A DNA stretch of 7,570 nt from Bacillota bacterium. GTDB taxonomy: Bacteria > Bacillota > Bacilli > Alicyclobacillales > SLC66. The position numbers and the translations under genes were made by a program. The notes beneath the pieces are model-generated. The model ran no database searches, was not told the DNA's origin, and worked only from the letters and a program-made list of their open reading frames with translations. Shown here in pieces: positions 1-7,089 of this stretch. The stretch spans positions 1 through 7,570 of the forward strand of contig JAKADD010000113.1 in assembly GCA_021820825.1 (NCBI GenBank). The letters are read 5' to 3'. Each line of letters begins with the position of its first letter. Within the stretch, counting starts at the first letter, position 1.

Positions 1-135
1 GCGCGCGGAGTGTACGATAGGTGGGACATGAGCACGCATGTCCAGCACAAGCCGAAGCCCTGCGCCGCAGAGTTCTCGACCCTTTTTGAACAACCTCTTA
101 TAAATATAGATAATAGCCTTTCGGCATTGAGGCAT
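1..135 (-). CDS. Open frame running off the left edge, unrecognised (partial, doubtful)
   Basis: On the - strand an ATG at 135-133 opens 45 codons that remain open to the window edge. The start reads MPQCRKAIIYIYKRLFKKGR and is followed by a stretch containing GLRLVLDMRAHVPP. The first half is AT-rich and basic, the second half GC-rich. I see no good Shine-Dalgarno upstream of the ATG, which sits inside a palindrome (130-139). I do not recognise the protein. It could be the start of a gene continuing to the left or a chance open frame. Only sequence to the left can decide. Confidence 0.2.
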   Translation of the reverse strand, partial: MPQCRKAIIYIYKRLFKKGRELCGAGLRLVLDMRAHVPPIVHSAR

Positions 136-289
136 GCCTAAATGGGCAAGCGTTATAATTATTCAATATTATTACTGGAAAAAGGACGTGTCCGGTATGT
201 CTGCTTGATTTCCATAGTCAAAAGGGCATGACAAAGAAACCGAGATGATGATGTTTTTTGAAAAATCATCACGGCTGAGTAGGTATCAT

Positions 290-312
290 CTCTTTGGCCT
301 TAGCCCAAAGAG
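290..312. repeat. Hairpin downstream of the transposase gene
   Basis: CTCTTTGG (290-297) and CCAAAGAG (305-312) form a perfect 8-bp stem around a 7-base loop. On the transposase strand it lies about 35-55 bases after the stop codon. No T-run follows on that strand, so it is not a standard intrinsic terminator. It may block outside transcription or be part of the subterminal structure of the insertion sequence. Confidence 0.5.
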
Positions 313-314
313 GG

Positions 315-329
315 TCGACTTTAAGTCGA
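315..329. repeat. Perfect 15-base palindrome next to the hairpin
   Basis: TCGACTT (315-321) and AAGTCGA (323-329) are exact reverse complements around one central base. It lies three bases from the 290-312 hairpin and 17 bases from the transposase stop codon. The two dyads together look like a designed 3' structure for the insertion sequence, but no function can be assigned from sequence alone. Confidence 0.5.
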
Positions 330-345
330 TCTTGATCTTTTGGTA

Positions 346-1586
346 CTAAGCATCCAAGTGCTGGCACATCATGATGCCGAAGATCCCGATCAGCCACATC
401 TTCATGCTGCGGTGTCTGACGGCTTCAAACTTGTAGTCGATCTTCTCCCGCTTATTCGAACGCTCAACAGTTGTTCTACGTTTGTAGACATCGTTCCATT
501 CGTCGCTGTGGCGGGCGACGGGCGGGAATAAGCGAGGATTGTCCTTGGTGTAGGTGTCGCACCGACCGTAGGACGAGTCAGAGCAAGGCGAATCGCAGGT
601 GCAGACGCCTTTTTGCATTAAGGGACAGCGGTATTTGCGTCGCCCACGAGTACGGTCGTACCCGTTGTCTTTCATCGCCAGGCCCTTTTGACAAATGGGT
701 ACCCCTTCAGGGAAACCCGTGATGTTATCCTTGTACTTCTTGTTTCTGGTTTGACGTTTGTTGAAGTCGATGAACGGAATGGTGCCCTTGGACTCGAAAT
801 ACCGGTAAAAGAGCACGGCATCATGGACCGCATCGAGTAATACCTGTTTCCAACGCCAATCCGGGTAATAGTGTCCAAACTCTTTGATGCTCACAATGAG
901 CGACACGGAGTCATGACGGGAAGCGCGCCCCAGTCTCGGGTAGAGTGGCAGGTCATAGTGACTGTCTGAAGCTGTCAACATGTAGAGATGGTAGCCGAAG
1001 AAATGGCAGTTGCGATGGCTGTCCCAACTGATGTCGCAATCGGGTTGTGAATAGAGGCGGTGACAGGTGCATGGGTCAATCCCTTGTTCCCGGCATCCGC
1101 AAATGCGCTTGCTACGGGGAAAGGCAGCGGTCCGCACGGGGGTTCCGTCTCCTGCGACAGAAAGAGCAGACACGTCGCCCATGATCCCAAGTTTCTCAGA
1201 GACCTGTATAAACGGCTCGCGAAACAGGGCCATGAGGAGATCGGTAGGCAATGATTTGGTGCTGGATTTGCGCAGCAAGATTCTGTTGACCAATCGTTCT
1301 ACCTTATGGGGTGTCGTGGTGGGCGCTTTCTGCCCCTTCTTGCCTTTGACTGGTTTCTTATTTCTTACGGGATAGACGGGTCTACAAGCAAACAGATTTC
1401 GACAAAAATCGTTAGCCGAATCTCGTCCATAAACCGCGAAATTTGTCGCATAGACACGGAATCAGGGTAAAGGCCAGCCGTAATTGCGCCGAGAGGCAAG
1501 GCGAGGTCAGTCGAACTGGAAAAAAGTTGCGTGGGCCCTGGGGCAAAAGATTGGTACTGGGCATGAGAGGGAATTGCAGGTAACAT
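346..1586 (-). pseudogene. DDE transposase of an IS4/IS5-like insertion sequence, frameshifted
   Basis: The intact body covers 1293-346 (315 residues from a TTG codon, but the frame is open back to about 1461). It has a GDGTPV motif with the likely first catalytic Asp (residue 49), an LLDAVHDA segment with the probable second Asp (154 or 158), and TTVERSNKREK with the likely catalytic Glu (277). Cys-rich clusters at 65-77 (CGC...CTC) and 223-245 may bind metal. YHLYMLTASDSHYDLPLYPR and RASRHDSVS are typical of this transposase group. The N-terminal part is in another frame, 1586-1365. It starts at an ATG with GAAAGGGG 11 bases upstream and contains DLALPLGAITAGLYPDSV and MRQISRFMDEIR. Adding one base near 1368 would join it to VRNKKPVKGKKGQKAP in the body frame, giving about 413 residues. 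So this is a near full-length transposase with a -1 lesion in a C-run, or less likely one made by programmed frameshifting. The exact IS family is not certain and the ends of the element are unresolved. Confidence 0.8.
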
Positions 1587-1701
1587 GAGGGGGACTACCC
1601 CTTTCGACGAAGGATAGAGTTGGTAAGGCTCTCTGTCGCGATTATTGGGGTTGTTTTAAAATGTCAAGTGTTATTTGCGGATTTCCGTGGTGTTTTCATC
1701 G

Positions 1702-1718
1702 AATTCCGAGGCGGAATT
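1702..1718. repeat. Hairpin in the glpF upstream region
   Basis: AATTCCG (1702-1708) and CGGAATT (1712-1718) are exact reverse complements around the three bases AGG. A possible G-U pair (1701 with 1719) extends the stem. It could be an operator or RNA stem. No T-run follows. Confidence 0.45.
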
Positions 1719-1746
1719 TCCAATTCTCAACCTAAAGCAGGCAAGG

Positions 1747-1764
1747 CCACCACATCAATGGTGG
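1747..1764. repeat. CCACCA/TGGTGG hairpin about 90 bases before glpF
   Basis: CCACCA (1747-1752) pairs exactly with TGGTGG (1759-1764) around a six-base loop. The downstream arm runs into GGTGGAGGAA, which resembles a Shine-Dalgarno site, but no start codon follows at suitable distance. A regulatory RNA role in the glp leader is possible but unproven. Confidence 0.35.
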
Positions 1765-1843
1765 AGGAAACGACAAAAACCTCAAAATAAAATCCCTTGA
1801 GAAATCAATAAAAATCTAATGCCGAAAGTCTATATTCAGCAAT

Positions 1844-1850
1844 GGAGGGA
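1844..1850 (+). promoter_or_regulatory. Shine-Dalgarno site that sets the glpF start at TTG 1857
   Basis: GGAGGGA at 1844-1850 lies six bases before TTG 1857. The in-frame ATG at 1842 overlaps this site and itself has no purine-rich site upstream. The ATG is therefore more likely part of the ribosome-binding region than the initiator. Confidence 0.6.
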
Positions 1851-1856
1851 AGACCT

Positions 1857-2714
1857 TTGCAGACTCAATCTGTGAAAAACAGGTGGAGAACAACGATTTG
1901 GGGAGAGCTTTTGTCAGAATTATTGGGAACGGGCATTTTCATCGCATTTGGAGCGGGTGTCGTCGCGGTTGCCGTTGTCGGGCTCACAGAATCTGGTCGT
2001 ACGCTTGTTATATTTCAGGGGGCGGGCGGCTGGATGCTGATCGCCTGGGGATGGGCCGTGACCATGGCAGTCTACGTCACGGGTGGCGTTTCTGGCGCGC
2101 ACTTGAATCCCGCGGTCACGTTCGCGTTTGCGATCAAAGGAGACTTTCCATGGCGAAAAGTTCCCCTTTACTGGATTGCCCAAGTGGCGGGGGCCTTCCT
2201 TGGGGCTGCTCTCGTCTACTTGGACTACAATAGCGCGATTAATGCGTGGAATATGGCTAATCACGTGACCTCTCGCGCCTCGTCAGGAGGACTCACCACT
2301 TTTAGCATATTTGCGACGTTTCCAGCTTCGTATTATGGAAGCAACATGCTGGGTCCGTTAATCGACCAAGTGATCGGAACCTTTTTCCTGGTCCTTTTTA
2401 TTCTGGGGATTGTCGATCAGAAAAATCAGGGTGTTCAGTCTAACATGGCTCCGTTTGTGATTGGACTTGCCGTGTTGGCGATTGGGATGTCTTATGGAAC
2501 GGGCAGCGGGTATGCGATCAACCCTGCCCGTGATTTTGGTCCTCGGCTGTTCACTTGGCTGGCGGGTTGGGGATCCAATGCGTTCCCTGGGCCCTTCGGA
2601 TATTGGTGGGTGCCAATCATTGGTCCACTAGTCGGCGCAGCGTTTGCTGTATGGGTCTACAAGTGGTTTATCGCTCTGACGCTTGAAGAACGCGCTAAAA
2701 AAAGCGCCGCCTAA
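1857..2714 (+). CDS. glpF: Glycerol uptake facilitator (MIP family aquaglyceroporin)
   Basis: This is an inner-membrane channel that lets glycerol diffuse into the cell for phosphorylation by GlpK. The protein has about six hydrophobic membrane segments and the two signature half-helices of the family. The first is HLNPAVT (NPA at 89-91 counted from ATG 1842) and the second is INPARDFGPR (NPA at 227-229, followed by Arg230 and Asp231). The Asp after NPAR is the mark of glycerol facilitators, as opposed to water-only aquaporins. A basic, lysine-rich tail (LEERAKKSAA) is cytoplasmic by family topology. From TTG 1857 the product is 285 residues; from ATG 1842 it would be 290; both suit the family. 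It is the first gene of the glp cluster, 170 bases ahead of glpK. Its base composition is clearly lower in GC than that of glpK and glpD (28 of 60 G+C in the line at 2341 against 42 of 60 at 3601). The identification is secure. Confidence 0.95.
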   Translation: MQTQSVKNRWRTTIWGELLSELLGTGIFIAFGAGVVAVAVVGLTESGRTLVIFQGAGGWMLIAWGWAVTMAVYVTGGVSGAHLNPAVTFAFAIKGDFPWRKVPLYWIAQVAGAFLGAALVYLDYNSAINAWNMANHVTSRASSGGLTTFSIFATFPASYYGSNMLGPLIDQVIGTFFLVLFILGIVDQKNQGVQSNMAPFVIGLAVLAIGMSYGTGSGYAINPARDFGPRLFTWLAGWGSNAFPGPFGYWWVPIIGPLVGAAFAVWVYKWFIALTLEERAKKSAA

Positions 2715-2776
2715 CAGGTGGAATCTCTTAGCACTCTTACGCAGTTTGAGTAGACGGAGATTTTACTGAAGAAAGA

Positions 2777-2884
2777 ATGGACACAGGCGCTATGAGCGGC
2801 GCACACGTGCCGATGGGAGAATTGCGGCAGGCAAGCACAGCACAGGCGGACGCAGGCGTCAGTCTGGAGAGAGGTGGGCATTAG
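2777..2884 (+). CDS. Possible 35-codon ORF abutting the glpK start
   Basis: An ATG at 2777 opens 35 codons ending in TAG 2882-2884, directly against the glpK ATG at 2885. The product begins MDTGAMSGAHVPMGELRQ and ends LERGGH. It is small and Ala/Gly-rich, with no membrane segment and no domain I know. The upstream GAAGAAAG is only a weak ribosome site. The stop-start abutment would allow translational coupling with glpK, but glpK has its own good site (GAGAGGTGG, 2869-2877) inside this ORF. A chance ORF is at least as likely. Confidence 0.2.
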   Translation: MDTGAMSGAHVPMGELRQASTAQADAGVSLERGGH

Positions 2885-4390
<1,506 letters not shown>

Positions 4391-4420
4391 TGTGGGCGGC
4401 AATCGCGCGAACAGAGAAGC

Positions 4421-4426
4421 GGAGGG
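4421..4426 (+). promoter_or_regulatory. Shine-Dalgarno site for glpD, selecting the GTG start
   Basis: GGAGGG at 4421-4426 is separated from GTG 4433 by six T residues. This is good spacing and supports the GTG start over the internal ATGs at codons 15 and 18 of the frame, which lack such a site. Confidence 0.65.
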
Positions 4427-4432
4427 TTTTTT

Positions 4433-6070
4433 GTGCACGACTTGCCGCTATCGCGTGACGCGCGCGAAAAACGGATGGCGTACATGGAGTCTGCGATCTT
4501 TGATGTCCTGATCATCGGCGGCGGGATTACGGGTGCGGGCATTGCGCGTGACGCGAGTCTGGCCGGGCTGAGGGTGGCGCTCTTGGAGGCGAAAGACTTC
4601 GCCTCGGGAACGAGCAGCCGATCGACAAAGCTTTTTCACGGCGGGTTGCGTTACCTGGAGCGTGCCGAATTCTTGCTCGTACGCGAAGGCGGGCGAGAGC
4701 GGGAAGGGATGCAGCGATTGGCGCCTCATTTGGTTCATCCGCTGCCTTTTCTCCTGCTCATCTACCGCAACATGAAATACGGCAAGTTTGCTATGGGCAC
4801 GGCTGTCTGGCTGTACGACAAGCTGGCGCAGGTTGATCCGGGCGAACAGCGGGTGGTGCTGTCCACGGAGGAGGTTTTGCGCCTTGAGCCGCAGACGAAC
4901 CCGGAGGGGTTGACAGGTGGGGTGCTCTATCACGAATATCTTACGGACGATGCGCGCTGCGTGGTCACCGTGCTTCGCGCGGCGGAGGAATTGGGAGCGG
5001 TGAGCCTCAACTACACGTCGGTCACGGACCTTCTCTATGAATCCGGATGGGTGTGCGGCGCCCGGACGCTGGATCCGGTCAGCGGGCGCAGTGCGGAAGT
5101 TCGGGCGAAAGTCGTGATTAACGCCGTCGGTCCTTGGATTGAAAACATCCTCCAGATGGATCGTGAAACGGTCTCCGCCATAGGGGAAAAACGAGTTCGA
5201 GCAACGAAGGAACCGGAGCAAAATGGTGACGCAGAGTCGGAAATTCTGCACAGCCGCGGCGTTCATATCGCGTTCTCGCGGGAGCGGATTCCCGTCGAGC
5301 ACGCATTCGCGATTCAAACGCCGGACGGCCGACTGTTGTTCATCATTCCGCGCGAGGACCGCACCTACGTCGGAACGACCGACGAGACATACCAGGGGGA
5401 TTTGTACCATCCAGACATCTTGGAGCGCGATGTGGAGTATTTGCTCGATTTGGTGAACGGGGTTTTTCCGAAGCTTCAGGTCGAATCTTCCGACATTGTC
5501 GGTCAGTGGTCCGGTGTTCGGCCGCTCGTGTATGAACCGGGGAAAGCCTCAAAGGACGTGTCGCGCCGCGACCAGATATGGGTTTCTCCGTCGGGGCTCG
5601 TGACCATCGCCGGCGGGAAGCTCACGGCTTGGCGGAAAATGGCGGAAGAGGTCATGGACACAGTCTATGAGCATGCGGATTTGGCGGAGCGGTTGGGCGG
5701 AGTGAACGCTTGGCTCACGGAACGCGCCAAGACGCTGTCGCCGGTGGCGCCGCTGCCGGGCGGCGTGTCGATTCCGCCCAAAGGGATGGCCGACTGGGTC
5801 AAGGAAGAGGCCGCCCGCCTCCGCGTCTTGGCCGGGGTGAGTGCGGAGGACGGCGCGATGCTCGCTCGTCGGTATGGAGACGAGGCAGAGCGCGTAGTCC
5901 TTTACGATGGCCCGCCCGGAGCGGGTCGCATCGCTTCCCATGTGCCGCTGTTGCGCGGAGAGTTGCGATACCTGGTGGAGCGTGAAATGGCCGTTCATCT
6001 TGCGGATGTCGTGGTGCGCAGGACGGGGCTGGGCTGGTTTGGCGGCGGGATGCGGTTCGGGCGCTCGTAG
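4433..6070 (+). CDS. glpD: Aerobic glycerol-3-phosphate dehydrogenase, C-terminus cut by a frameshift
   Basis: This FAD enzyme at the membrane face oxidises glycerol-3-phosphate to dihydroxyacetone phosphate and passes electrons to quinone. The FAD-binding Rossmann motif is IIGGGITGAGIARD (27-40) with LLE (50-52) at the end of the second strand. The GlpD signature TSSRSTKLFHGGLRYLE spans 60-76. Substrate and flavin-site segments include YVGTTDETYQGD (312-323), SGVRPLV (360-366) and GGKLTAWRK (394-402). The C-terminal helical domain starts at about 440. Compared with Bacillus GlpD (about 555 residues) there is an N-terminal extension of some 18 residues and a charged insertion at about 243-270. 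The frame ends early at TAG 6068 with ...MRFGRS. The natural C-terminus continues in the -1 frame at 6061-6198, so a single G appears lost from the GGG at 6059-6061. The restored protein would have 588 residues. As read, the enzyme lacks its last 45 residues and may be unstable or inactive. Confidence 0.92.
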   Translation: MHDLPLSRDAREKRMAYMESAIFDVLIIGGGITGAGIARDASLAGLRVALLEAKDFASGTSSRSTKLFHGGLRYLERAEFLLVREGGREREGMQRLAPHLVHPLPFLLLIYRNMKYGKFAMGTAVWLYDKLAQVDPGEQRVVLSTEEVLRLEPQTNPEGLTGGVLYHEYLTDDARCVVTVLRAAEELGAVSLNYTSVTDLLYESGWVCGARTLDPVSGRSAEVRAKVVINAVGPWIENILQMDRETVSAIGEKRVRATKEPEQNGDAESEILHSRGVHIAFSRERIPVEHAFAIQTPDGRLLFIIPREDRTYVGTTDETYQGDLYHPDILERDVEYLLDLVNGVFPKLQVESSDIVGQWSGVRPLVYEPGKASKDVSRRDQIWVSPSGLVTIAGGKLTAWRKMAEEVMDTVYEHADLAERLGGVNAWLTERAKTLSPVAPLPGGVSIPPKGMADWVKEEAARLRVLAGVSAEDGAMLARRYGDEAERVVLYDGPPGAGRIASHVPLLRGELRYLVEREMAVHLADVVVRRTGLGWFGGGMRFGRS

Positions 6071-6198
6071 AGATTGCGGTCGAAATGGCGACCGTTTGCG
6101 GCTGGAGCGTTGAAGAGAAGCAGGCGGAGATTGAGGACTGCTGGCGTGAGAGCTACTGGTACGATCGGGAACTTTACAAATTGGAACCAGTTCCGTAA
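6061..6198 (+). other. glpD: Displaced C-terminal coding segment of glpD (-1 frame)
   Basis: Reading from GCG at 6061 gives 45 residues before TAA 6196-6198, beginning ALVEIAVEMATVCGWSVEEK and ending ELYKLEPVP. It resembles the usual GlpD tail, in which a Met-Ala pair is followed by a Gly-Trp-Ser segment and acidic helices. If joined after MRFG, 19 residues separate the RTG motif from the Met-Ala pair. That is the same number as I count in the Bacillus subtilis protein recalled from memory. It has no start signal of its own, so it is the severed end of glpD. Confidence 0.85.
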
Positions 6199-6218
6199 TG
6201 ATCCCGAAGCGTTGCAAC

Positions 6219-6252
6219 GATGTGGTCGAGCGCATGCACGCCCGGCCACATC
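6219..6252. repeat. Large imperfect hairpin after glpD
   Basis: The 14-base arms 6219-6232 (GATGTGGTCGAGCG) and 6239-6252 (CGCCCGGCCACATC) pair at 12 Watson-Crick positions, with one G-U and one A-C mismatch, around the six-base loop CATGCA. It starts about 20 bases after TAA 6198. No T-run follows, so it is not a classical intrinsic terminator. It could stabilise the 3' end of the glp mRNA, act as a U-independent terminator, or be a copy of a dispersed palindromic repeat. Confidence 0.6.
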
Positions 6253-6392
6253 CGCGTTCAGGAGCCGCGCTGGAACCTACCATTCGACAAGATCACGTTC
6301 CATTGGTGAGATTACTCGCTTTGATGCTTGACACACTATTTTACTCAACATCATCATACTCACTCCTTTCGAAAGTCATACGAATAGTCGAA

Positions 6393-6413
6393 CGAAACAC
6401 ATGATTTGTTTCG
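6393..6413. promoter_or_regulatory. 7+7 dyad upstream of the sigma gene, possible operator or promoter part
   Basis: CGAAACA (6393-6399) and TGTTTCG (6407-6413) are exact reverse complements with a 7-base spacer, about 90 bases before ATG 6504. GAAAC within the left arm resembles the -35 element of many ECF promoters, and GGTA at 6417-6420 lies 18 bases further on. This would fit a loose ECF-type promoter for autoregulation, but the spacing is at the long end and the match is weak. Confidence 0.3.
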
Positions 6414-6493
6414 CTGGGTATTATTGGATATGAAATCAATTTGATCTCACGTAACAAATACCGCAAGCAAAAAACTACCTGTATGACGGAAAC

Positions 6494-6497
6494 GAGG
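6494..6497 (+). promoter_or_regulatory. Shine-Dalgarno site that sets the sigma gene start at ATG 6504
   Basis: GAGG at 6494-6497 stands six bases before ATG 6504. The upstream in-frame candidates, TTG 6441 and ATG 6483, have no purine-rich site before them. Confidence 0.55.
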
Positions 6498-6503
6498 TAT
6501 AGT

Positions 6504-7058
6504 ATGGCCGCTCTACAGAGCAACGCTGCGGAAGCGATCAAAGGACTATTTGTGCAATACGGAAATGAAGTGTACCAATATGTGCGTTTCACACTTGGCG
6601 ATCCGATACAGTCCGAAGACGTGGTTCAAGAAATATTTCTACGTGCTTTACAAGCGTGGCATCGATTTGAACTCCGAAGCAGCCCACGTACATGGTTATG
6701 GTCGATTGTACGTAATCATCTCCGGGATGAACTCCGAAAGAAAAAGCGTTTAGGACAACTACAGGAATTAGATATCCACCTTTTTCCTGGTACGCTATCT
6801 AGCCAGGATTCGTATGAATCTGTTGAAATAGAAAGCATCTTGCAATACCTCTCGGTGCAATATCGGCAGATGGTAATTCTACGAATTATCCAAGATAACT
6901 CCACAGCTGAAGCTGCGCAAATACTTGGTTGGCCAAAAACGAAGGTACGGGTTACCCTACATCGTGCACTCAAGAAGCTTCAATTAATTTTTACTGATGG
7001 TACGATTGAGAACGACTTAAGAAAGGGGGCTAACCCGGATGGATCTGAAAGAACTTAG
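6504..7058 (+). CDS. ECF-type RNA polymerase sigma factor
   Basis: This is a sigma-70 family protein of the extracytoplasmic-function group, 184 residues from ATG 6504, which is the usual size. Region 2 spans about 13-82. It contains DVVQEIFLRALQAWHRFE (39-56, core-polymerase binding) and PRTWLWSIVRNHLRDELRKKKR (61-82, -10 recognition and melting). A short variable linker (about 83-110) is followed by region 4 with a helix-turn-helix at about 114-162 (LSVQYRQMVILRIIQDNSTAEAAQILG, then PKTKVRVTLHRALKKLQ), which reads the -35. There is no region 1 or 3, as expected for ECF factors. Its 3' end overlaps the start of the anti-sigma-like gene by 20 bases, the usual arrangement of a sigma gene and its regulator. 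GC content is low compared with glpK (24 of 60 in the line at 6841). The target regulon cannot be read from sequence. Confidence 0.93.
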   Translation: MAALQSNAAEAIKGLFVQYGNEVYQYVRFTLGDPIQSEDVVQEIFLRALQAWHRFELRSSPRTWLWSIVRNHLRDELRKKKRLGQLQELDIHLFPGTLSSQDSYESVEIESILQYLSVQYRQMVILRIIQDNSTAEAAQILGWPKTKVRVTLHRALKKLQLIFTDGTIENDLRKGANPDGSERT

Positions 7059-7080
7059 AGACAAATTAGCGTCTTTGTAA
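7039..7080 (+). other. N-terminal piece of the anti-sigma gene, ended by an in-frame TAA
   Basis: ATG 7039 is preceded by AAAGGGGG at about 9-base spacing and overlaps the end of the sigma gene. It encodes MDLKELRDKLASL and then TAA (7078-7080). Past that TAA the same frame continues as KIKMPDELQKNIIDAIER, which is the downstream ORF. A polar helix followed by a Met-Pro segment is a typical start for small Firmicute anti-sigma-like membrane proteins. The TAA therefore looks like a nonsense change of one codon (AAA, CAA or GAA), not a natural gene end. Confidence 0.7.
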
Positions 7081-7089
7081 AAAATTAAA

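Larger units (their letters stand above)
136..345. other. Non-coding AT-rich stretch with several dyads
   Basis: No convincing gene lies between the edge frame and the transposase stop. The stretch holds an interrupted palindrome at 125-144 centred on AGGCATGCCT, and a perfect TATAAT at 154-159 on the + strand. Near the transposase end there are two strong dyads (290-312 and 315-329). A further hairpin at about 246-270 pairs a GATGATG-T-run arm with AAAAATCATC, with one bulged base. I see no good -35 at normal spacing for the TATAAT (TTGAGG lies 21 bases upstream), so no promoter is called. Confidence 0.45.
1587..1856. other. Intergenic region and leader upstream of glpF
   Basis: This region separates the divergent transposase and glpF genes and must hold the glp promoter, unless transcription enters from outside. 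I see two small hairpins (1702-1718 and 1747-1764) and AT-rich DNA just before the gene. TATATT at 1831-1836 resembles a -10 box but is too close to the start codon, and TTGAGA at 1797-1802 has no -10 at normal spacing. Neither hairpin is followed by a T-run, so I cannot show a GlpP-type antitermination leader, which is how Bacillus subtilis controls its glp genes. Confidence 0.4.
6199..6503. other. Intergenic region between glpD and the sigma gene
   Basis: This region holds a large hairpin (6219-6252) soon after the restored glpD stop, a perfect palindrome CTTTCGAAAG (6366-6375), and a 7+7 dyad (6393-6413). TTGACA occurs at 6328-6333, but no convincing -10 sits at 16-18 bases. A 68-codon open frame from ATG 6198 overlaps the glpD stop (TAATG), but has no ribosome site or recognisable content. 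Base composition falls from GC-rich to AT-rich within this stretch, which suggests a boundary between segments. Confidence 0.45.

Noticed and set aside
1682..1701. Possible catabolite-responsive (cre) site around GTGTTTTCA upstream of glpF
   Set aside because: Only one half resembles the cre consensus; the other half and the central CG do not match (8 of 14 positions).
1747..1800. GlpP-type antitermination leader before glpF
   Set aside because: The CCACCA/TGGTGG hairpin has no following T-run and I cannot recognise a GlpP target in it.
1797..1836. TTGAGA and TATATT as a glpF promoter
   Set aside because: The two boxes are 28 bases apart and the -10-like box is only a few bases from the coding start, so they cannot form a normal sigma-A promoter.
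4448..5410. 320-codon open frame on the - strand within glpD
   Set aside because: It is antisense to glpD over its whole length, is Arg-rich and lacks any known motif. It is a by-product of glpD codon use.
5549..6283. 244-codon open frame on the - strand over the glpD 3' end
   Set aside because: It is mostly antisense to glpD, including the displaced C-terminus, and has low-complexity Pro/Arg/Ser content.
6198..6404. 68-codon open frame starting in the TAATG at the restored glpD stop
   Set aside because: The stop-start overlap is suggestive, but there is no ribosome site or recognisable content. The frame runs across both the large hairpin and the composition change.
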